Of a stretch of DNA of 64,000 nt, positions 38,341-58,471 are shown piece after piece (position 1 is the first letter of the stretch; every line of letters begins with the position of its first letter). Below the pieces are notes generated by a model. That model ran no database searches, was not told where the DNA came from, and worked only from the letters and a program-made list of their open reading frames with translations. The translations under genes were made by a program, and so were the position numbers. Origin of the DNA: Zonotrichia leucophrys gambelii (lineage: Eukaryota; Chordata; Aves; Passeriformes; Passerellidae); contig NW_026992302.1 in assembly GCF_028769735.1 (NCBI RefSeq), forward strand, positions 102,074 through 166,073. The letters run 5' to 3'.

Positions 38341-40920
38341 AGCGGAAATTTTGGGGTAAAAATGTGGAATTTGGGGGTAAAAATTCCCATTTTAGGGTTA
38401 AAAATCCCCATTTTGGGGGGAAAATTTGGGGTAAAAATTCCCATTTTAAGGGGGTAAATTCCTGTTTAGGGGATGGATTTTTGGGGTGAAAAATTCCCAT
38501 TTTGGGGTTGAAATTTTGGGTTAAAATTCCCATTTTAGGGCTGAAAAATTGGGGGAAAATTCCCATTTTGGGGTTAAAATTTTGGGGAAAAATGTCCCAT
38601 TTTTGGGGAAATTTGGGGAAAATTCCCATTATGGGGGTGGAAATTGAGATTAAAAAAATCCCATTTCAGGTGGGAATTTTGGGGTAAAAATTCCCATTTT
38701 GGGGTGGAAATTTTGGGTGAAAATTCTCATTTTGGGGTGGAAATTTTGGGGTAAAAAATTCTCATTTTGGGGTGGAAATTTTGGGTGAAAATTCTCATTT
38801 TTAGGGTTGGAATTTGGGGGAAAAATTCCTATTTTGGGTGAATTTTGGGGTAAAATTCCCATTTTGGGGTCTGAAAATTGGGAAAAATTCCCATTTTTGA
38901 GGGTTAAAAAATTCCCATTTTGAGGGTGAAATTTGGTGTAAAGATTCCAATTTTTGGGGTTAAAATTTGGGGTAAAAATTCCCATTTTAGGGTTAAAAAT
39001 TCCCAGTTTTGGTGCAGATTATTGGGTGGAATTTGGGGTAAAAATACTCAATTTAAGGGGTGGATTTTGGGGTGAAATTTCGGGTAAAAATTCCCATTTT
39101 GGGGTTGGATTTTGGGGTAAAAATTCCCATTTGGGTGGATTTTGGGGTAAAAAATTCCATTTTGAGGGGATTTTGGGTAAAGAATTCCATTTTTGGGTAG
39201 ATTTTGCGGTAAAAATTCCCATTTTGGACGGTTTGTAAAAATTCCCATTTTGGGGTTGGATTTTGGGGTAAAAATTCCCATTTTGGGGTGGATTTTTGGG
39301 GTAAAAATTCCCATTTTGGGGCTGGATTTTGGGGTAAAAATTCCCATTTTGGGGTGGATTTTGGGGTAAAAAATTCCCATTTTGGGGTGGATTTTTGGGG
39401 TAAAAATTCCCATTTTGGGGTGGATTTTTGGGGTAAAAAATGCCCAATTTGGGGGTGGATTTTGGGGTTAAAAAACACCAATTTTGGGGTAGAAATGCTG
39501 GATTTTGGGGTCGTTTTTAGGATGAAAATGCCGAGTTTGGGGGTTGTTTTTAGGGTGAAAACGCTCAGTTTGCAGGTGGATTTTGGGATGGAAACGCCCG
39601 CTCTGAGGGCGGATTTTTAGGGTAAAAATGTCGTTTTTTGGGGAAAAAAATGTCGAATTTTGGGGTAAAAATGTCCGGGTTTGGGGGTGGATTTTGGGTG
39701 ATTGAATTTTGGTGATTTTGGGGTGAAATCCATTTTAGCTGAATCATTTTGGATTTTGGGGTGAATTTTGCCATTTTTGGGGGTGGAATTTGGGGTGAAA
39801 TCTCTGAATTTTGGGGGTGGAATTTGGGGTGAAATATCTGAATTTTTGGGGTGGAATTTGAGGGAAAATATCTGAATTTTGGGGTGGAATTTGGGGGAAA
39901 GTATCTGAATTTTGGGGGTGGATTTTGGGGTGAAATATCTGAATTTTTGGTGTGGAATTTGGGGTTAAATTTCTGAATTTTTGGGGTGGAATTTGGGGTT
40001 AAATTTCTGAATTTTTGGGGTGGAATTTGGGGTGAAATATCTGAATTTTGGGGTGGAATTTGGGGTGAAATTTCTGAATTTTGGTGTGGAATTTGGGGTT
40101 AAATTTCTGAATTTTGGGGGTGGATTTTGGGGTGACCTTGCCCAGTTTGGGGGTGGAATTTGGGGTTGAATTCCTGAATTTTGGGGGTGGAATTTGGGGT
40201 TAAATCTCTGAATTTTGGTGTGGAATTTGGGGTGAAATCTCTGAATTTTTGGGGTGGATTTTGGGGTGACTTTGCCCAGTTTGGGGTGGAATTTGGGCTG
40301 AAATATCTGAATTTTGGGGGTGGATTTTGGGGTGACTTTGCCCAGTTTGGGGGTGGAATTTGGGGTGAAATTTCTGAATTTTGGGGTGGAATTTGGGGTT
40401 AAATTTCTGAATTTTGGGGGTGGAATTTGGGGTGAAATCTCTGAATTTTGGTGTGGAATTTGGGGTTAAATTTCTGAATTTTTGGGGTGGAATTTGGGGC
40501 AAATCCTCTGACTTCGGGGGTTGGAATTTGGGGGTAAAAATTCTTTATTTTGGGGGTGGAATTTGGGTTGGAATCTCGGACTTTTGGGGTTCTTTTTGTA
40601 CTAAAAATTTTAAATTTTAGGGGTTTGGTTTTGGGGTCCCAAGGCTCTGCCTGGGGGTGGAATTTGAGGGATTTTGGGGCAAATTTTGGGGATTTTGGGG
40701 CAAATTTGGGGAATTTTGGGTAAATTTTGGGGGTAAATTTGGAGGATTTTGGGGCAAATTTTGGGGTAAATTTGGGGAGATTTTGGGGCAAATTTTGGGG
40801 GCAGATTTGGGGGATTTTGGGGGCAAATTTGGGGGATTTTGGGGCAAATTTTGGGGATTTTGGGGTAAATTTGGGGTAAATTTGGGGGATTTTGGGGTCT
40901 GGGGGCTTTGACCTTTTATC
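38341..40920. repeat. Arrays of AAAATTCCCATTTTGGGGTG and GGTGGAATTTGGGGTGAAAT
   Basis: There are two successive array types: 25-35 bp units to about 39650, then 30-34 bp units with TATCTGAATTTT to about 40620. A G/T-rich AAATTTTGGGGATTTTGGGG tract follows. No coding signal is seen. Confidence 0.88.
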
Positions 40921-40930
40921 CCCTTTGCAG

Positions 40931-41556
40931 GATTTGGGGGTGGGGTCACTTCCGGGGTCATTTTGGGGTCACTTCCGGGGTCATGTTGGGGTCACTCCTC
41001 AGGTCCCACAGGGGTCACGGCGGGGTCACGGCGGGGTCGCCCCTCCCCCCACCCAGCCAGGCCGGCGCTCCAGGGACCCTCGGGTACGTCAGGGGGCGGG
41101 GCCTAAACAGACCCCGCCCACTTCCCAAAAAGGGGCGGGGTCAATTTTAAAGTGGGAGGGGTCAAATATGGAGGGGGGTGGGGTCACAACCCCCCTGACC
41201 CCGCCCCCCTTTTTCCCCTCCCGGCCAATGGGAGGAGCTCTCTGGCCCCGCCCCCTCCTCACCCCTCTCTTCTCTTACAGCTCCGCCCCCCCGAAGCTCC
41301 GCCCCCCGACTTCAGGCCCCGCCCCCCTCCTTCCTTTTAAACTCCCAACCCCGCCCCTTTTATCTGCAAGCTCCGCCCCCTTTTCCTATCCTGTTACCCC
41401 TTGACCACGCCCCCTGCTTTGACCCCGCCCCTTTCCTGGTTAAACCCCGCCTGTTTTCCTCCAGGCCCCGCCCCCTTGCTTTTCAAGCTCCGCCCATTTT
41501 ATCAAGCCCCGCCCCCCCTTCCCCCTTTTATGTTCTGCTTCCTGTTTTACATTAAA
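40931..41556 (+). other. Candidate terminal exons and 3' end of SRRM2 with ATTAAA signal
   Basis: CCCTTTGCAG ends at 40930. A GTACGT donor lies at 41084, and TCTCTTACAG ends at 41280 before a GC-rich segment containing TTTTAA. A variant poly(A) signal ATTAAA is at 41551-41556. This is the only strong 3'-end candidate before the converging ELOB gene, so I infer it is the SRRM2 3' end. The reading frame was not established. Confidence 0.4.
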
Positions 41557-41954
41557 ACGACCCAAAATGGAGTGGGCGTGGTCTCTGATTGGGGGCGGGG
41601 CTTGGGGAGGGGGCGGGGCTTGGGTTGGTCCATTTTTGGGTGTGGGGGGGGATGAGAAGACCCAAAAAAGCCGAAAATTCCTCCAGAAAACCCCAAAATT
41701 TCCCCCCAAATCCCAAAATTTCCCCCCAAATCCCAAAATTTCCCCTCAAAACCCCAAATATTTTCTTGGGACCCCAAAATTCCTCCCAAAAATTCTCTGT
41801 TTCCAAAAATTCCCCTTTATAACCCAAAAAATTCCCTTGAGACCCTCCCAAAACCCTCAAATTCCCCTTTATGACCCCAAAATTTCCCCCAAAATCTCCA
41901 AATTTTCCCCCAAAATTCCCCTCAAAATCCCAAATCTCCAAATTCCCCATTAAA

Positions 41955-42170
41955 AAAAAAAAAAATTAATATGTATTATAATCTATATTAAATATATTTA
42001 TATTTTATATATAATATAATATAGTATATACTATAATATAATGTAATGTATTATAATATTAATAATAATAAAATATTATAATTATTTTAATTAATTATAT
42101 ATTTATTATATTATTATATATTATAATTATTATTACAATTATTATGAAATTTATTAATTTATTTTTTAAT
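41955..42170. other. AT-rich boundary between convergent SRRM2 and ELOB
   Basis: About 215 bp composed almost only of A and T (TATATTAAATATATTTATAT, ATAATAATAATAAAATATTA) within GC-rich surroundings. Arrays of CCCCAAAATTTCCCC flank it on both sides (41670-41950 and 42240-42560). Confidence 0.85.
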
Positions 42171-42587
42171 TCCTCCCAAAAACCCCAAATATTTTCTCTT
42201 GGATTCCTCAAATTCTCCTTTATAAAAACCCCAAAATTTCCTCCCAGAACCCTCAAAAAAATCTCCAAATTCCCCTCAAAATCCCCCAAAATTCCCCCAA
42301 AAATCCCCAAATTTTCCCTTAAAATCCCCCAAAATTCCCCCAAAAAATCTCCAAAATTCCCCAAAAAAACTCAAATTTTCCCCTTAAAATCCCCCAAAAT
42401 TCCCCCAAAATCTCCAAATTTCCCCCTAAAATCCCCCAAAATTTCCCCCAGAAATCCCCCAAAATTTCCCCTAAAATCTCCAAAATTTCCCCCCAAAATC
42501 CCCCAAAAATCCCCAAAATTTTCCCCAAAATTCCCCCAAATTTCCCCCCAAAATTCACTTCACCTCTCAGACATTCCCAGTGAAATT

Positions 42588-42593
42588 TTTTAT
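42588..42593 (-). terminator. ELOB poly(A) signal AATAAA
   Basis: Minus-strand AATAAA lies 70 bp past the ELOB stop codon (42665-42663). Confidence 0.8.
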
Positions 42594-42662
42594 TGGAATT
42601 CTGGAATTTTCCCTCCTCCCCAAAAGCCCCAAAATCCCCGGATTTTGCCCCAAAATGTTCAT

Positions 42663-45600
42663 TCAGGGCAGGGGGGGCTCGGTGGCGGCCCCGGTGCTCT
42701 CCTGGGGCTTCATCACATCCGGCAGCTCCGGGGGGCTCGAGAACGGCTCGATGCGGAGCCCCTCGAAGGATTCCTCTGCAATTCGGGAGGAAAGGGTTAA
42801 AATTAATATTGGGAGGGAAAAAACAAAAAAAAATCCCAAAAAAATCCGACCTAGGGACCCCAAAAACCACAAAAATCGGAGCCAGAATGGCCAAAAAACC
42901 CCAAAAATCTGACCCAAAATCCCCAAAATTTCAGCCTGGAATCCCCAAAAATCCCCTCGAAGGATTCCTCTGGAATTTGGGGAGGAAAGGGTTAAAATTA
43001 AATATTGGGGAGGGAAAAATCAAAAAAAAATCCGACCTAGGATTTTCCCCCCATTTTTTTCCCAAAAATTCCCCATTTCCCCCCCATTTTTTGCCTCATT
43101 TTCCCCCCTATTTTGACCCATTAACCCCTCCAAAATCCCCAATTTTCCCCATTTTTTCCCCAAAATCCCCATTTTTCCCAATTTTCCCCAAATTTCCCCC
43201 CATTTTTCCCCCATTTTCCCCCCCAAAATCCCCATTTTTTCCTCATTTCCCCCCATTTTTTCTCCCATTTTTCCCCCATTTTTGCCTCATTTTTCCCCAA
43301 AAAAATCCAATTTTTCCCCCCATTTTTGCCTCATTTTCCCCCAATTTTTCCCCATTTTCCCTCATTTTTCCCCCCTAAAATCCCTTTTTTTCCCCCCATT
43401 TTCCCCCCATTTTTTCCTCAATTTCCCCCTGATTTTTCCCCCATTTTTTCCCCAATTCCCCCCATTTTTTCCCCAATTTTTCCCCAATTTTTTCCCCCAA
43501 AATCCCCATTTTTTCCCCATTTTTTCCCCCATTTCCCCCCCCATTTTTCCCCCCTGAAATCCCATTTTTTCCCCCAAAATCCCCATTTTTCTCCCATTTT
43601 TCTCCCGTTTTTCTCCCATTTTTTCCCCAAAAAATCCCAATTTTTTCCCCATTTTTCCCCATTTTCCCCCATTTTTCCCCCATTTTTTCCCCATTTCCCC
43701 CCCATTTTTCCCCCCCAAAATTCCCATTTTTCCCCATTTTTCCCCACCCCCGTTGCGCAGCGCCAGCCCCACGGTTGCCCCATTTTTCCCCCCAAAATCC
43801 CCATTTTTCCACAAAAAAAATTCCCATTTTCCCCCCATTTTTTCCCCCAAAATTCCCATTTTTTTCCCATTTTCCCCCCCATTTTTCCCCCATTTTTGCC
43901 TCATTTTTTCCCCCATTTTTCCCCCATTTCCCCCCATTTTTTCCCCCAAAATCCCCATTTTTCCCCCATTTTTCCCCATTTTTCCCCATTTTTCCCCCAT
44001 TTTCCCCCATTTTTTTCCCCATTTTTCCCCATTTTTCCCACCCCCGTTGCGCAGCGCCAGCCCCACGGTTTCCCCCATTTTTCCCCCCAAAATCCCCATT
44101 TTTCTCCCGTTTTTCTCCCATTTTTTCCCCATTTTTTCCCCATTTTTCCCCCATTTTTCCCCATTTTTCCCCATTTTTTCCCCATTTTTTCCCCATTTTT
44201 CCTCCTAGAATCCCCATTTTTTCCCCCCATTTTTCCACCATTTCCCCCCATTTTTCCCCCATTTTTCTCCCCATTTTTCCCCCCTAAAATTCCAATTTTT
44301 TCCCCATTTTTTCCCCCATTTTCCCCATTTTTTTCCCCCATTTTTCCCCTATTTCCCCCCCATTTTTTCCCCATTTTTTCCCGTTTTTTCCCCATTTTTT
44401 CCCACCCCCGTTGCGCAGCGCCAGCCCCACGGTGGCCGGCGCCTGTGGCCGCGCCGTCTGGCTCGTGAAGCCGCAGTCGCCCAAAGTCTTGGAATCCTCC
44501 AGCAGCTGGTCGTCCTGGGAGGGGGGAAAAAACAGGGAAATCAGCCCAAAATTGCACCAAAATATCCCTGAAATATGCCCAAAATATCACCAAAATATCA
44601 CCTGAAATATCCCTGAAATATCCCCAAAATATCCCCAAAATAGCACCAAAATTGTGCCAAAAATATCCCCAAAATAGCACCAAAATATCCCTCAAAATAT
44701 GCCCAAAATATCCCTGAAATATCTCTGAAATTACCCCAAAATATCCCAGAAATCTCCCTGAAATCACCCAAAAATATCCTTTAAAATATCCTTTAAAATT
44801 ACCCCAAAATATCCCCTAAAGTATCCTCAAAATATGTCTGAAATTACCCCAAAATATCCCTGAAATTACCCCAAAATATCCCCTGAAATGTCTCTGAAAT
44901 TACCCCAAAATATCACTTGAAATATGCCCAAAATATCCCTGAAAATATCCCATAAATATTCCTGAAATATCCCCAAAATTACCCCAAAATATCCCCAAAA
45001 ATATCCCTGAAATATCCCCAAAATATCCCCAAAATATCCCCGAAATATCCTCAAAATATCCCTGAAATTACCCCAAAATATCCCCAGAAATATTCCTGAA
45101 ATATCCCCAAAATTACCCCAAATTATCACTTGAAATATGCCCAAAATATCCCTGAAATATCCTCAAAATATCCCCAAAATTACCCCAAAATATCCCCTGA
45201 AATTACCCCAAAATATCCTCAAAATATCACCAAAATATCCCCAAAATTACCCCTGAAATATCCTCAAAATATCCCTGAAATTACCCCAAAATATCACCTG
45301 AAATATCCCCTAAAATCTCCTTAAAATCCCCTCAAATCCCCCCTAAAATCTCCAAAATTTCCCCTAAAAACCATCAAACCCCTTAAATCCCCCAAATTCC
45401 CAAAATTTCACCTAAAAACCCCAAAAAAACCCTAAAATCCCAAAATTTCCCCAAAAATCCCAAAATTTCCCCTAAAAAACCCCCAAATCCTCCTCAAATC
45501 CCCCCTAAAACCTCCCCAATTCTCCCCCAAAAATCACCAAAATTTCCCCTAAAAACCTCCAAAAAACCCCAAAATTTCCCCTAAAATCCCAAAATTTCCC

Positions 45601-46557
45601 CTAAAATCGCTAAAATTTCCCCAAAAATCCCAAAATTTCCCTAAAAAACCCCAAAATCCCCCTCAAACCTCCCCAATTCTCCCTCACAACCCCACTAAAA
45701 CCTCCCCAAAAACCTCCCCAAATATCCCCCAAAAATCACCAAAATTTCCCCTAAAAACCCCAAAATTTCCCCTAAAAACCCCAAAATTTTCCCTAAAACC
45801 CCAATTTTTCCCAAAAAAACCCCAAAATTTCCCATTTTGAGCCCGCCTTGTAGAGCCGCTGCTCCTCGGGCGGCCGGTGCAGGATTCCCTGCACGATTCT
45901 CTTCAGCTCCAACACGGTCGAGGATTCCTTGGCCTCGGTAAAAATCGTGGTTTTGTGCCGCCGGATCATCAGAAACACGTCCTAAATACGAAAAAATCGC
46001 GATTTTTAAACATTTTATTCCGTTTTTCAGCGGTTTTATTCCATTTTTTGAGGGTTTTTAATTCCATTTTAGGCCGCGGCTCCTGAGGGAGGGGGCGTGG
46101 TTAAGCGTAAGGGGGCGTGGCTTGTTAAAAAAAGAGGCGGTCACCACATAAAATAAGGCGGAGTTTGCCTTTTAAGGGCATAATTATTAATTAAAAGATG
46201 TAATTAAAGCAGAAAGGGGCGTGGTTATTAAAATTTAAGCGTTATTTGCATGAAAATAATAAAAGTTTGGGATTATTTAAGGGGCGTGGTTTGCGTGAGG
46301 GGAGGTGGGCGTGGCCTCGCTGAGGGGGCGCGCGGAGTGGGCGTGGCCTCGCTGAGGGGGAGCCGCCCGCGCTCGTTTATTGCGGGGGAGGGGGGGAAGC
46401 GGATTTGAGGCGAAATTTCGGCATTTCGGGCAAATCCTTCGCGCTTTTCCCGATCCCGCCGAAATCCCAAAGTGACCCAAAAAGCTCCGGAACGGCCCCA
46501 AAACCTCCGCGGAGCCGCCTCCTCCTCCCCCTCCCCCCGGGGGCTCCCTCTCACCAT
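42663..46557 (-). CDS. ELOB: Elongin B
   Basis: Elongin B is the ubiquitin-like subunit of the elongin BC adaptor in the elongin (SIII) transcription factor and in CUL2/CUL5 E3 ligases such as VHL. Minus-strand coding exons: 46557-46555 (ATG only, followed by GTGAGAGG), 45981-45847, 44514-44406 and 42775-42663 with TGA. The product is 119 residues; human is 118. It starts [20 protein letters not shown], continues with [43 protein letters not shown], and ends with the conserved [17 protein letters not shown] and a variable tail. One Gly is inserted at the exon 3/4 junction relative to human. Intron 2 appears to begin with GC rather than GT (45846-45845). The other junctions are canonical. Confidence 0.95.
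43030..44400. repeat. ELOB intron 3 pyrimidine-rich array with two copies of the exon 3 donor
   Basis: Plus-strand units CCCCATTTTTCCCC and CCCAAAATCCCCATTTTT. Copies of the exon 3 end and donor (29 bp, encoding TVGLALRNG on the minus strand) occur at 43746-43774 and 44040-44068. The real copy is 44404-44432. Confidence 0.92.
44540..45830. repeat. ELOB intron 2 array (AAAATATCCCTGAAATTACC)
   Basis: 12-25 bp units of CCCAAAATATCCCTGAAAT run to about 45310, then CCCCTAAAACCCCAAAATTT units run up to the exon at 45847. Confidence 0.9.
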
Positions 46558-46760
46558 GGCGGCCGCTCCGCCGGCTCCGTCTGCGCCGGGTCCGCCGCGA
46601 TCCCAGCGGCCCCCGCGGCAGCCGCGCACCCGCACAAGGCAGCGCGAAATCTCGCGAGATCCGCCGCCATCTTGAGAAGGTCCTGAGGGGGGACGGTGAC
46701 GATGGCGCCGCCATTTTGAAAAGGAAAAATGAAAAATGGGATTTTGGGGGGGCTTTTGAG
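46280..46760. promoter_or_regulatory. ELOB CpG-rich promoter and first exon
   Basis: A CpG-dense segment around the ELOB ATG (46557). It contains the palindrome TCTCGCGAGA at 46650-46659, a known core element of TATA-less housekeeping promoters. A minus-strand AAGATGGCGGC (YY1-type) lies at about 46663-46673 and a CAAAATGGCGGC match at about 46709-46720. The transcription start is probably between 46600 and 46700. Confidence 0.65.
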
Positions 46761-47190
46761 GCAATTTTGGGAGATTTCGAGGTTAAAAAGCTCATCCGAG
46801 TGGATTTAGGAGGTGTTAAATACAACTGTGGTGTTGTCGTGAATTTTTGGCTGAAATTTCGGCGAAATTCGAGGAGGGGGGATTTTGGGGTGTCCCCCCC
46901 CCCCCCATCACGGGATGAATTTTGAGGGGATTTTTCACCTTTCCCTCTGAAAATCGATTCCCACCCCTCCCCCCCCTCCTGAAAATCGATTCCCACCCCC
47001 CCTCCCCCTCTTTTTATTTTTTAAGGGCGTCACCCCCAAAATTTTTGGGGTGTGGGCACCCCTCCCCCCCCGGGCATGGGCGAACCCGTCGGACGGCGTC
47101 AGGTGTGGGAGGGGGGGTGGGGGTGGGCGTGGCCACGCCCCCGACCCGATTTAAGGGGGTGCTGGGGGTGGGGGAGGGGCGGGCGCCGCC

Positions 47191-55265
<8,075 letters not shown>

Positions 55266-55312
55266 GGGAGGGAGGGGGGCGGGGCGAAAAGGAGGGGGAC
55301 GCCCCCCTGGTG

Positions 55313-56800
55313 GGCGGGGCGGGGGAATAAAATGGATAAAAAGGGTTAAAAAGAGGGAAAATATTGTTAAAAAATGGGAGAGAAAATGTAAGGATGTGGT
55401 GAAAATTATTAAAATGGAGTAAAAGTGGGTAAAAAGAGAGTAAAATAATTTTTTAAGGGAGTAAAATGGGTAAAAAAAGGCACCAAAAAAGGGTGAAAAA
55501 GGCACCAAAAATAGGTAAAAAGAGCCCTTAAAAGTGGCCAGAAAGGAGCGAAAAAAGGAGCCCAAAAATGGGGAAAAAAGGGTTAAAAGGGGGCGGGGCA
55601 AAAATGGGGGGAAAAGTGGAAAAAAATGGTTAAAAAGAGGGAAAATATTGTTATAAAAGAGGAAAAAATGGCAGAGAAAATGTAAGAGTGTGGTAAAAAT
55701 TATTAAAATGGGTAAAAAGAGAGTAAAAAAATATTTTAAGGGAGTAAAATGGGTAAAATCAGGGTAAAAAAGGCACCAAAAAAGGGTTAAAAAGGCACCA
55801 AAAATTGGTAAAATGAGCCCCTAAAATGGTCCAGAAAGGAGCGAAAAAAGGAGCCCAAAAATGGGGAAAAAAGGGTTGAAAGGGGGCGGGGAAAAAATGG
55901 GGGGAAAAAGGGGGAAAAAATGGATAAAAAAGGGTTAAAAAGAGGGAAAATATTGTTAAAAAACGGGAGGAAATGGGTAAAAATGGCAGAGAAAATGTAA
56001 GGATGTGGTGAAAATTATTAAAATGGAGTAAAAATGGGTAAAAAGAGAGTAAAAATAATGTTTTAAGGGAGTAAAATCAGGGTAAAAAAGGCACCAAAAA
56101 AGGGTGAAAAAGGCACCAAAAATTGGTAAAATGAGCCCTAAAAGTGGCCAGAAAGGAGCGAAAAAAGGAGCCCAAAAATGGGGGAAAAGGGGTAAAAAAG
56201 GGTTAAAAGGGGGCGGGGAAAAAATGGGGGGAAAAATGGATAAAAATGGTTAAAAAGAGGGAAAATATCGTTAAAAAATGGCAGAGAAAATGTAAGAGTG
56301 TGGTAAAAATTATTAAAATGGAGTAAAAAAATATTTTAAGGGGGTAAAATGGGTAAAATCAGGGTAAAAAAGGCACCAAAAAAGGGTGAAAAAGGCACCA
56401 AAAATTGGTAAAATGAGCCCCTAAAATGGTCCAGAAAGGAGCGAAAAAAGGAGCCCAAAAATGGGGAAAAATGGGTAAAAAAAGGGTTAAAAGGGGGCGG
56501 TTTGGAGGCGGGTAAAAAATGGATAAAAATGGTTAAAAAGATGGAAAATATTGTTAAAAAACGGGGGAGAAAATGGGTAAAAATGGCAGAGAAAATGTAA
56601 GAGTGTGGTAAAAATTATTAAAATGGGTAAAAAGAGAGTAAAAAAATATTTTAAGGGAGTAAAATGGGTAAAAAAGGCACCAAAAAAGGGTGAAAAAGGC
56701 ACCAAAAATTGGTAAAATGAGCCCCTAAAATGGTCCAGAAAGGAGCGAAAAAAGGAGCCCAAAAATGGGTAAAAAGAGGGAAAATATTGTTAAAAAAGAG
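55313..56800. repeat. Satellite of about 280-315 bp units
   Basis: The anchor AAGAGGGAAAATATTGTTA recurs at about 55350, 55634, 55940, 56255, 56538 and 56774. Each unit also contains GGCACCAAAAA repeats, GGTCCAGAAAGGAGCG and GGGTTAAAAGGGGGCGGGG. The first unit overlaps the protease poly(A) signal, so the array grew from the gene's 3' end. Degenerate AAAATGG/GTAAAAA repeats continue to about 57700. Confidence 0.92.
55326..55331 (+). terminator. Protease poly(A) signal AATAAA
   Basis: AATAAA lies about 60 bp past the protease stop codon (55263-55265). Confidence 0.8.
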
Positions 56801-57719
56801 GAAAAAATGGGAGTAAAAAAAGGGTAAAAAAATGGGAGAAAAAATTGTAAGAAATGGGTAAAAAATAAAAATTGTTAAAATGGACGGAAGTGGGGTAAGA
56901 AATGAGAGCGAAAATTCATGAAAAGGGGTTAAAAAATGGTTTAAAAGGGGCAAAAATGGATTTAAAAACCGGGGAAATGAGCAAAAAGGAAATGGTTAAA
57001 AATAGGAGAAAAAAACTGTAAAAAAAGGTGAAAAAAAAGGTGAAAAATCAGAGAAAAAATGGTTTGAAGGAGGGAGAAATGGTAAAAAATCGGGTCAAAA
57101 ATAGGAGAAAAAAATTGCTTAAGAGGGGGCAAAAAATGGTTCAAAAGGGGGTGGAAATGGGTAAAAAAAATAAGAGGAAAAATGGTTAAAATGGGGGAGA
57201 AAAAACGGGTTAAAAATGAGAGCAAAAATGGTAAAAAAGGCGGAAAAAAAAGGATAAAAAGGGCAAAAAAAAAGCTCAAGAAAAGGTTGAAAAAGGCACC
57301 GAAAAATGCGTGAAATGAGCCCTAAAACTGCTCAGAAAAAAGCGAAAAAAGGACCCTAAAAATGTCAAAAATATCCCTAAAAATCCCCCTAAAAATGGTC
57401 AAAAATCTCCACAAAAAACGGCCAAAAATGGTCGAAAAATGGTCGAAAAAAGGACGCAAAAAATGGTTTAAAATGACCAAAGAGAACCCAAAAGTAGCTC
57501 AAAAAACGACCACAAAAGTGGAGGAAAATGGTCAAAAAAGACCCTAAAAACAGCCCGAAATTGGTGAAATAAACCCAAAAATGAATTAAAAAACGGCACC
57601 GAAAATGCCGGGAAAAACAAATCCCCAAAAAAGCTGAAAAAGAACCAAAATTTGGGTGAAAAACCGCGAAAAATTTAAATTTTTTCCCGTTAAAAACCGG
57701 GGAAAAAAAGCGGCGATTT

Positions 57720-58043
57720 TTCTTCCGGGGGCGTGGCCACGGAGGGAGCAAGCGCTGATTGGTTGGAGCCGGAAGAGGCGTGGCCACGCGGCTCCGGCAG
57801 GAAGCGCCGGGAAGGGATCGCGCCGCTGATTGGCCGCTGAGGGAATGGGCGGGGTTTAGCGGCGGAAGCGCGCGGGGATTGGCGGGGATCGGGAGTGGGC
57901 GTGGCCTGAGCGGCGTTTGGCGGGAGCGGCGCGCGCGGGGACGGAGCGGGGACCCCTCCCCCCCACAAACAGCGGGAGCCACGTGACCCACGGGAGACCC
58001 CGCCCACCGGCGAGCGGGGCCACGTGACCGGAGAGAGAGGGGG
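57720..58043 (+). promoter_or_regulatory. PKMYT1-like promoter and non-coding exon 1 with CCAAT and E2F sites
   Basis: A CpG-rich segment contains ATTGG (inverted CCAAT) at about 57754, 57828 and 57878, and an E2F-like TTTGGCGGGA at 57916-57925. That combination suits a cell-cycle gene. The segment ends AGAGAGG.. before a GTGAGG donor at 58044. The CACGTGACC at 58021 is an E-box. Confidence 0.6.
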
Positions 58044-58458
58044 GTGAGGAGTGGGAGGGGCTTAAAGGGGGAGGGGCTAAAGGAAGGGGTGGGGGGTGGG
58101 ATTTGAGAGTGGGGGCGGGGCTAAAGGGGAGGGGGAGGGGCTTAAAGGGGGTCTGAGGGGGTGGGGGAGGGGCTAAAAGGGTGGGGGCGGGGCTTTAAGG
58201 GGTGGGTGAGAAGTGGGAGGGGCTTAAAGGGGGAGGGGCTAAAAGAGGGGTTGGGGGCGGGATTTGAGAGTGGGTGCGGGGCTAAAGGGGAGGGGCAAGG
58301 GGCTTAAGGGGTCTGAGGGGGGGGGGGGGGGGCTAAAAGGGTGAGGGCGGGGCTTAAATGACGGGGGCGTGGCTTTAGTCCCATCCCTAACTCGCCCCTC
58401 CCCTTCTCTTTCTTTTTAGCCCCTCCCCTTCCCTTTTAGCCCCTCCCCCCCTTTTTAG
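58044..58458. repeat. PKMYT1 intron 1: GGGGCTAAAGGGGAGG units and triplicated TTTTAGCCCCTCCCC acceptor
   Basis: Purine-rich 20-60 bp units are followed by three successive (C/T)-rich TTTTAG + CCCCTCCCC blocks near 58420, 58437 and 58458. The last is the most likely acceptor before the ATG at 58472. Confidence 0.8.
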
Positions 58459-58471
58459 CCCCTCCCCCTCG

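Noticed and set aside
43282..44468. 380-codon Phe/Pro ORF opposite ELOB
   Set aside because: It is repeat-driven and antisense to an ELOB intron and exon.
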